Origin: Nemertoderma westbladi
Taxonomy: Eukaryota > Xenacoelomorpha > Nemertodermatida > Nemertodermatidae
DNA: 36,289 nucleotides
Reading direction: 5' to 3'
NCBI GenBank assembly: GCA_032718475.1
Contig: JAUCBJ010005070.1
Coordinates: 1-36,289, forward strand
In this document: piece after piece, positions 28,388 to 36,289 of the stretch
Position numbering within the stretch: the first letter of the stretch is position 1
How the letters are laid out: the number at the start of each line of letters is the position of its first letter
Translations under genes and position numbers: made by a program
The notes under the pieces: model-generated
The model's database searches: none
Told to the model about the DNA's origin: nothing
What the model saw: the letters and a program-made list of their open reading frames with translations, nothing else

Positions 28388-29638
28388 ATGAGTAAATTAG
28401 AATTATCATTATTCTCTAGTAAAACAAATCAGCGAGAATATACAACTTCACATTTTTTGGATATCTACCCGATTTCTACTCTTGACACGAATGCCAGGCA
28501 AATAGAGTTCTTTATACCCCAGTCAAATGTTCTATATACTGATTTAAAGAATTCGAAATTTCACATTAAATATAAAATTACATGGGACGGTAATAGGGCT
28601 AACGACGATACAACCCTCCACCATCTCAATTACCCAGATGGGTCACTGTTTGAGAATTGTACGTTGTACCTAAATGAAAAGCTAGTTGAAACCTCGAATG
28701 GGTTCTACGCCTATAAGTCTACGTTTCAGACATTACTGTTGACAGATGTTAACGAAAAACGCGGTATTTTAAGAGCTGGTGGTTATGAGGATACAGATAA
28801 TAATCTAGGCGGGGTACCTGTCGCTACTGGGAACGACGTTCGTGGGAATTATGTTAAATTCGTTGTGGCCCCAATTTTTTTAGACCTAACAAGTCAGGAC
28901 AAATTACTGCCGCCAGGAATTAACATTCGACTTCGTATAGACCGAGTATCGAATAATTTTTTTTTGAAAGTTGAACCCCCCGCAGGATTGGCAAACCCAA
29001 GAGTTGAAATCATGAATATTAATTTAAAAATAAAACACCACAGGATTGATGCCGGGGTTATGCGCGCGCATTTGTTGGGGTCACAAAAAAATGACTTTAT
29101 TTATAACTTGTTAAAACAAGAAGTGAAAACCTTCACTATTGGTAGCGGACAGTCCAGTTATACAGAATCGAACATAATCCAAGGGAAATTACCTAAGTAT
29201 ATTTTGATTTGAATGCTTACCAACGCCAGCTTCAACGGAGAATTAAGCAGTAATCCGCTACATTTTAACCATTTCGGTTTAAATTATGCCGAACTAAACA
29301 TCGACTCCCTTATTATACACGGGTATCCATATCGCCCTAACTTTCCAGAAAACAATTTTATGTTGGAATTCGAAAGTTTAATGAACGTGTTCAAGAGCTT
29401 GAGCGGCGTATTTTGCTCGCTAACACCAGAACGGTTTCGTACCCAATTTCCTTTGATAGTATTTGATCTTACAGTGGGAGGCAATCGAAGCCATGAGATT
29501 CAACCTAGTATACATACAAGCGGGCATTTGATTCTGAAATTTAGTAATACGCTAGTTAACACTATTAACATTATATTAATGGCAAGCTATGACGCTTTTC
29601 TATCTATTTCGGAAGCCAAGGAAATAATAACCGAATAA
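28388..29638 (+). pseudogene. Major capsid protein (double jelly-roll type)
   Basis: The likely hexon-like capsid protein. Features expected of the Polinton family appear in order: YPISTLDTNARQIEFFIPQS (residues ~27-46), Y-TDL, LFENCTLYLNEKLV (about 94-107), AYKSTFQTLLLTD, RAGGYEDTD, a DKLLPPGINIRLRID strand (about 178-192), a YNLLKQEVKTFTI segment, QGKLPKYI, then in the second piece FNGELSSNPLHFNHFGLN and a final beta strand. A single in-frame TGA at 29210-29212 separates residue 274 from a following ATG. The same frame then remains open to 29638, for 416 residues in all. The copy is otherwise well preserved. A 97-bp exact duplicate of 28521-28617 lies at 31760-31856. Confidence 0.82.
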
Positions 29639-29737
29639 ATAAAGATCTCGCATAGTACAAAGTAAGCGAAGCCGCACCGCACCGCCTGTGGAATTAGAAA
29701 AATTCTCTTAAACTTTTAATGATACGCGCACGCTAAG

Positions 29738-30180
29738 ATGTTGGACTCTATACAATTAGCGAAATTCCCGGTGGGGCCCGAATACATCGGTGTTTACGCA
29801 ATCGACCAATTACACCTAATACACGCAAAAAAAATAAGCATAAACAAAATTATTCATTTATTATTAATAATCAACGTATAGGCCTACCGGGGCAACACTG
29901 GTCTTGCATATGCGTGGTTAACAGAATTGCTTATTATTTAGATTCGTTTGGTAAAGCCCCACCACCGAAAATATCCTATTGGTTGCATAAATATACCCAA
30001 AGGCATACTTGGAATTGTAAAATATTTCAAGCGCCACATTCGACTCAGTGTGGTCTATTTTGTCTGTATTATCTAACCGAGGTGCCGAAAAATCCCGGAG
30101 CAATGAATATATTCACCTCTAATTTGCGGTACAATGATTTATTGTTATTACTGTGGACACTTTCGTTAATAAAATTATTT
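29738..30180 (+). pseudogene. Adenain-type cysteine protease
   Basis: Would cleave virion precursors during maturation. The ATG at 29738 begins LDSIQLAKFPVGPEYIGVYA. The frame is lost in the A run at about 29827-29834 and resumes with FIINNQRIGLPGQHW. Catalytic residues follow the adenain order: His in GQHW (29896-29898), Asp in YYLDSFG (29941-29943), Gln seven residues before the nucleophile (30028) and Cys in QCGLFC (30049-30051). The C-terminus near 30130-30180 (YNDLLLLLW) is typical. Beyond it the frame runs into AT-rich sequence, so the original stop is lost or mutated. All catalytic positions are preserved despite the frameshift. Confidence 0.85.
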
Positions 30181-30924
30181 ATTTATTTCGGTTATGGGTA
30201 TATTCAATTGCGGTGTGTGAAAATATTATTAGCATTAATATTAATAATAAATATTTATTTCTTGGGTATATAGTAATAGCAATATTTTTAATAAATATAT
30301 GGGACGTGGTAAGTGACGTGGGTGGGGTCTTCACGCGGCACTATTCGTTTTTTAATTTTTTTAATTTTCATCGTCAATCACTGAAACCTTGTGAGGTAAA
30401 GTCTTTAGCGCGTGGGCGCCAGTAAAACCGGAATAATTAGACATAGCCATATTGGGGCCCAACTCTTTCCATTATATACCAAGCATCTGCCGCCCAACCT
30501 ATGTGGTTAACACAAAGGCCAGAATCTCTATCCATGCTACGCGCATTAGACAATAATTAAACGCTCTAACGACAATCAAAGGTCTGGGTTCAATTTACTC
30601 GCATATGTGACCGGTTTCACAAAAGAAGAAATAAGCCATATACGAAGCATAGATAATTAGCCTTACCAAATTAGCTAGTTCTGTTATAATAGTATAATAG
30701 TTTACTATATTAACATCGGGAATAGCGATACCGATATCACTTTATTAATTAAATTATTAAATTATAAACTATCTAAATAAACTAAAACTCACTATGCTTT
30801 TTATATTTAGTAGTTTGAATGTTAATTCAATAGTTTTATATTAAGTTAGATTTCACATTATTGTTTGTAAAACTTATATTTTGTAAGTCAATAATTAAAT
30901 AAACAACTAAAACATATCGACATA
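30181..30924. other. Stretch without a clear gene (element's right flank)
   Basis: The bases after the protease are AT-rich, with a GTGGTAAGTGACGTGGGTGG segment near 30307. Two short open pieces at about 30450-30660, one ending FTKEEISHIRSIDN, look like remnants of a coding region but cannot be assigned. The Polinton's right terminal repeat would be expected here; none was recognised. Confidence 0.4.
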
Positions 30925-31392
30925 ATGGCTGCAGGCGGTGATAAATCAATCTCGGAGATTGCCGCAACTTTATTGTGGGTGAGACGGCGGCAAGAGCTAC
31001 GAAGCGACGCAAACCCGAATCCAGAAGCAGAAGACCCCATCCAACAAGTACCTGTTTCTGGCAGGGTGCCCCAAACTTTCGGCGAGGGGACTCGCGGTGG
31101 TACCATTGAACCCCTTAGAAGGCCTAATACACCAATGGCAACGGCATATAGGCCTATCAATTTTTATCCGACGATTGGTAGGCCTCTTAGGCCTATTGCC
31201 ATGGTATTTCCGAATAGGCGGCCCCGAGGGCGAGGTCGTGGTTTATCGCCGTGGTTCTCCCCGGATCCACCGCAAGAAGGGGTACTCCCTGCGGAGCCAG
31301 GGAGAATTGTTGGTGGGGGAGTCCGCCCGACTTGCGCCTGCCCCCCAAGAGTGATAGGGCAAACGAGAATGCAGCCTCCCACCCAACATTAA
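30925..31392 (+). CDS. Pro/Arg/Gly-rich protein, unknown
   Basis: A 155-residue frame from ATG (AACATATCGACATAATGG context). It is more GC-rich than its surroundings and rich in Pro, Arg and Gly (RRPRGRGRGLSPW, PDPPQEGVLPAEPG), with a late CACPP. No fold is evident. It could be a disordered accessory protein of the adjacent viral element, a host gene, or part of a retroelement gag. Overlapping frames on both strands are shadows caused by the base composition. Its AGGCCT-containing segments (five between 31120 and 31195) are a base-level oddity. Confidence 0.4.
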   Translation: MAAGGDKSISEIAATLLWVRRRQELRSDANPNPEAEDPIQQVPVSGRVPQTFGEGTRGGTIEPLRRPNTPMATAYRPINFYPTIGRPLRPIAMVFPNRRPRGRGRGLSPWFSPDPPQEGVLPAEPGRIVGGGVRPTCACPPRVIGQTRMQPPTQH

Positions 31393-31759
31393 TGTAAGTA
31401 ATAATTTAATTTCAACAATTAATATAATAACAATAAATAATTACCAAAATTCAACAATAGTACCCATACGCTAAAGGCTTTGCTCACTCCGCGCTGCGCG
31501 GGTACCCATATTCTAAGGCTTCGTTCGATTCATGGCTCGTCCTATTTTTTCATCAAATCACTGTATAACCGAGTTATTAGCAATTAAAATTTATGTTGGC
31601 GCCGGACGGCGATAAGACAACTCACCGATAGCGCGTATATGCTTTCACACACTTCATGGCTCACCCCTCTGCATATAAGTAGAATAATCATAATAAAATA
31701 ATATTATAAATACTATAACTTTATACTCACTTCACGGCTCGCCCCACAACTAGTGGTTT
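31393..31759. repeat. Diverged repeats with a TCATGGCTCG core
   Basis: This stretch has no gene. The core TCATGGCTCG or a variant occurs near 31531, 31653 and 31733 (CTTCACGGCTCGCCCC) at intervals of about 80-120 bases, with related CACTTCA context. A GCGCTGCGCGGG segment near 31490 is locally GC-rich. The stretch ends abruptly at the capsid-gene copy. Confidence 0.45.
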
Positions 31760-31856
31760 AGTCAAATGTTCTATATACTGATTTAAAGAATTCGAAATTT
31801 CACATTAAATATAAAATTACATGGGACGGTAATAGGGCTAACGACGATACAACCCT
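31760..31856 (+). repeat. 97-bp exact copy of part of the capsid gene
   Basis: Bases 31760-31856 are identical, as far as I can read, to 28521-28617 in the major capsid gene, in the same orientation. On the left they join unrelated sequence (GTGGTTT) and on the right an AC microsatellite. No rest of the gene is present, so the copy is a fragment. Confidence 0.93.
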
Positions 31857-33522
<1,666 letters not shown>

Positions 33523-34607
33523 GTGATATTTGCTGTTTGCCCTAGATGTAAGACAAAGGTTCAAAATAAAAAGAAGAAATGCTGCGGCATTGAAATTGAA
33601 AACGATTGGATAACGTGTCCAATATGTGACACCGACACACTTTGCTCACAGGACATGACCAGCACTAACAGTTGTTGTGATACCGGTAATAAATGCACAG
33701 CTTCTGATAAGCGTGACCTACTGGAAACGGAACAAATAGGCGATAAAATCTTTTACATCCCCAAATTAAATGAAAAGGAAAACGTAGATTTGGTCTCTGT
33801 ATTAAAGATTGATATTGATGATAAGGAAATAAAGATGGGTGGTAAGGCATATAGGGAATATAGGGAATGAGAATATTCGAGACAGATTTTGCATTAAGAT
33901 CCATTGACAATTCGGATGTAATATCACTATCAGTCTGTACAATCTATCCTGAGTTTGAATTTCGCCATCATAGAATGCGAAGGAAGGATATAATATTTCG
34001 CCGATCCATTAGTGAACGACGCCACAACCGCGTTCAAGCTGAAAAGGGAAATCGCAACAAAGGAACTTCAGGTTCAGCGTCAAAGGATTCCGATAAGGAC
34101 GAATCAATGATAGAGTTTGGTGCCGAAGCTCCTAAAGCCAAGAAACCAAGGAAACTGATTCTTTCAAAACCACCAACTAAGGGGACAAAAAAAGAGAAGG
34201 AAATTCATAAAATATCTGTGCCATCATCAAGTTCGGAATCTGATGTGGAAGGTGTAATCTCCATCACCTCTGACGCCGATGTTGTCTCTGATGTTGTTTC
34301 TAATTGTGAGGATCAGGATGTTCGTGATAGTTACCAAGTTGGAGATTGTGTGTGGGCCAAACTTAAAAAACGGGACAAATTTTGGCCTAGTCGAATATGT
34401 GAGCCATATGGAACGCCGAAAAGTTCTAGACCGTACTGGGTGTTCTTTTACGGATCCAACAATTATGGATGGGTTAGCGGAGCCATGGTTTTAAAATATG
34501 ACAGGGGGGCCGATGATTACACTTCACTCGTCAATTCATCTTCGAATAAACTATTTACTAAAGGTGTTGCTGAGTTGGATGAGGAGCTTGGAAAAATCGT
34601 TACATGA
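33523..34607 (+). CDS. PWWP-domain protein (host or transposon-derived)
   Basis: Two frames. The first (33523-33870) has no ATG (it starts at GTG and may be an exon) and carries two zinc-ribbon-like Cys pairs, CPRC (~33541) and CPIC (~33619). The second (33867-34607) starts at an ATG overlapping the first stop by four bases and reads a Ser/Lys-rich disordered region (SGSASKDSDKDESM; KAKKPRKLILSKPPTKGTKK). A PWWP domain follows at about residues 152-206: GDCVWAKLKKRDKFWPSRI, then YWVFFYGSNNYGWV. PWWP domains bind methylated histone tails and DNA, so a chromatin protein is likely. The frame change near 33867 may be a frameshift, an exon boundary or a real start. The clean reading of 246 codons argues for a functional exon. 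Confidence 0.7.
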
Positions 34608-35598
34608 TGGATGTTGGTTTAACTGAATTGAGTAGGATAATATTGTGTTGGTTGCTTGTTTAATAGAATGCATCATTTGCCCTCACACAATCGGTTCCTT
34701 AAACAAGGCTCCACTTGCAATTTTTGTTGCAGTGCAGTTACAGGATCTTTCACACTACAGGCGCCACTTTTCATATGGAAAACATACAGCTGTACGACCT
34801 TTACGACCTTTATTGTGAGGTAATTTTAATTAGGGATGTATTCTTTTTAATGTGCAATATCTCGAGAAATAATCACTCTAATCTTGATCTTAATCGATCA
34901 TCGCAGTTCTAATGAGTTAATTTAATTAACCTATGGGTATCAGGTATATACCGGTACCAAAAGTGGGTCATTCAAATTTTCATATTCTTTTTATAATTTA
35001 TTTTTATATTCTTTTTATAATATATTTTTATATTCTTTTAATAATTTATTTTTATACTTATGATGGATTTTATATTCATGCCAACTATTGCTATTTGGCA
35101 CATTACAAACGACGTTGGTGGACCCAGTAAACATGAAGAATTTTCAGTAGGCCTAATGTTTCATTAAAATGAACCCAATAGCAGAAGTACGTATGATTAT
35201 GTGAATGTTTTCAAAATTATAGGGCAAATGATGCTGATGCACCATATTTGTTTAGGTTAATGGTTGGTTGGTTGGGTATATTAGTTACTGGTAAAATACT
35301 TATCATCAAGTATTCACTGTCGCTATATACACCAGATTTACCCTACTAAGTTGGTGAATTAAGAAAAATGGCAAACATGAATATCAATTATATATCACAT
35401 TTATTATTATTTTATATAGTAAAGTTATCCGTTCCCCGGACGGAATCTTTGCTTATATTCCTGCACTATGGGTGGGGTTATGCCGCCGTGCGTGGGTTAA
35501 GACTGAATTGCATTATTTAACGGCTGTATTTTTAATTGGCTGGCTGTTAGCTTATTCAATCCCGCCAACACCCCATAAAGTTAAGCCGATAAGCAATA
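34608..35598. other. AT-rich stretch with a 24-bp tandem repeat
   Basis: Three copies of ATATTCTTTTTATAATTTAT-type 24-bp units lie at 34982-35053. A frame without any ATG stays open from about 35340 to 35622 (about 95 codons, containing a hydrophobic LTAVFLIGWLLAYS segment); it may be a degraded gene end or chance. No other gene was seen. Confidence 0.45.
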
Positions 35599-36206
35599 TT
35601 GGGGGACACGAGATTGGGTAATTACCAACTCGTGTCTCCCCAACAAAATGGGAAGGAGAAGCACACAATGAGGGTCAGGGGTTAGTCCCCTGACAAGAGA
35701 GAGAATAGCTGGGGTGAACGGGGACGCCCCAAAAGGCGCCAACAAGGGTATCAACCAATCAGAGGGGGGAATGGCACCGATTGAGTAGAGCAACAAGGCC
35801 ACCCGTGCAATATAACCAGTTACCTGTAATCATATCAGTTAGTTATCTCAGTGTGTCATATTGGTGCTAGCTAGGTCAGTAAGTTTAGTTAGGGAAGGAC
35901 CGGGACTTTAATTACCGTACGTCAACATCAACCCGCCTTCCGTGTACAACAATCTATAACTGTATCTATATCCATTTATATCCGCTATCATTATATACGA
36001 CGAACATCATACAAACTCTTTTACCCTTCACGCACGGCGGGGACGACGCACGCGTGAATTAACAAACCGGATAAATCGGGATCCTTCCTGGATCCCGTCA
36101 CAGTAATTAAACCCTTCGGTAGCCAGTAATTAAATCAGAGCTGCCGCCCTAGCTAAACTCAGATAACTACCAGTGACTACCAGCCACCAATCTAAAGTCA
36201 AAGAAA
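35599..36206 (+). mobile_element. Possible LTR or promoter of a retroelement
   Basis: The region begins with an inverted repeat, TTGGGGGACACGAG...CTCGTGTCTCCCCAA (35599-35643), like the ends of some Gypsy-type LTRs. It is followed by a CCAATCA box at 35757, TATA-like ATATAACC at about 35811, and a GC-richer leader. An open frame starts at 36207 and runs off the window. The other LTR and a primer-binding site cannot be confirmed here, so the call is tentative. Confidence 0.3.
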
Positions 36207-36289
36207 ATGAGTCGGTCAGGAGAAACGACACCGCCGCGGACCCCGGACGTAGAACAAACGATCCGTGAGGCCGCGACCAGACGGTACAG
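36207..36289 (+). CDS. Start of a reading frame cut by the window edge
   Basis: ATG at 36207 opens a frame beginning SRSGETTPPRTPDVEQTI, Thr/Pro-rich and then helical, which continues past the window end. It would suit a gag N-terminus downstream of an LTR, but only 27 codons are visible. Confidence 0.3.
   Translation, partial: MSRSGETTPPRTPDVEQTIREAATRRY

Larger units (their letters stand above)
13102..30300. mobile_element. Endogenous Maverick/Polinton (adintovirus-like) element
   Basis: One contiguous block carries the Polinton hallmark set: protein-primed PolB, retroviral-type integrase, A32/FtsK-type ATPase, adenain-type protease, capsid proteins and conserved accessory frames. Most genes are on the plus strand; one or two are on the minus strand at the left. 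The span of about 17 kb is within the usual 15-20 kb. All large genes are interrupted, so it is a relic. The boundaries given are those of the first and last assignable genes. No terminal inverted repeat or six-base target duplication could be identified, so the true ends may lie outside or have been lost. Confidence 0.9.

Noticed and set aside
30888-31382. Minus-strand and second plus-strand frames over the Pro/Arg-rich gene
   Set aside because: They arise from the GC-rich composition and overlap fully with the better plus-strand frame.
34982-35130. Frame with FILFIIYFY repeats
   Set aside because: It is a translation of the 24-bp AT-rich tandem repeat.

Overview
The window looks like a stretch of AT-rich invertebrate animal nuclear genome, probably marine. 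This rests on CR1/L2-like LINEs with short tandem-repeat tails, tRNA-derived SINE-like sequence, a pogo-type DNA transposon, spliced host-like exons with PHD and PWWP domains, long microsatellites, and one large degraded Maverick/Polinton (adintovirus-like) element. I cannot name the species. Nothing looks bacterial: there are no operons with Shine-Dalgarno sites, and introns are visible.

Layout. Positions 1-2150 hold a decayed LINE (endonuclease fragment, a PHD-like piece, end of the RT protein, TCTA tail). A second, better preserved LINE follows directly at 2150-4908. Positions 4906-5911 hold a spliced gene fragment on the plus strand whose intron contains a palindromic tRNA-like element. 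A three-exon PHD-finger gene lies on the minus strand at 6060-7093. Next come a 30-bp minisatellite (7420), a foldback MITE with a 6-bp target duplication (7816-8584), a cluster of CTATCCTAG palindromes (8731-9030), a broken pogo-like transposase (9001-11264) and a SINE-like repeat (11387-11645). AT-rich sequence and a possible terminal exon lead to the viral element.

The Polinton-like element occupies roughly 13.1-30.3 kb. On the minus strand it has an acidic coiled-coil protein (its membership is uncertain) and a 383-residue unknown protein with a possible PC4-like region. On the plus strand the order is: membrane-anchored dUTPase, protein-primed family-B DNA polymerase, TATA-binding-protein (TBP)-like protein, basic membrane-segment protein, A32/FtsK-type packaging ATPase, conserved small protein, retroviral-type integrase with chromodomain, two tandem paralogous structural proteins, a protein with a Cys/His cluster, a basic pVI/core-like protein, double-jelly-roll-type major capsid protein and adenain-type protease. 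Replication, integration, packaging, maturation and capsid functions are all represented, so this is an endogenised virus-like element. Nearly every larger gene carries one or a few frameshifts or stops, several of them in homopolymer runs. The polymerase also contains a ~1 kb tandem duplication with nested 58-bp duplications, and the dUTPase is split by a perfect 62-bp palindrome. I could not find terminal inverted repeats or a target duplication for the element.

The right part holds a Pro/Arg-rich reading frame (30925-31392), a 97-bp exact copy of part of the capsid gene (31760-31856) joined to a ~786-bp AC microsatellite, a PWWP-domain gene (33523-34607), AT-rich sequence, and at the window edge a possible LTR with the start of an open frame.

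The most interesting observation is the TBP-like gene immediately downstream of the polymerase. With the dUTPase, the possible PC4-like protein and TATA boxes ahead of several genes, it suggests that this lineage may have carried part of its own transcription-initiation machinery. That is a hypothesis resting on sequence pattern only.
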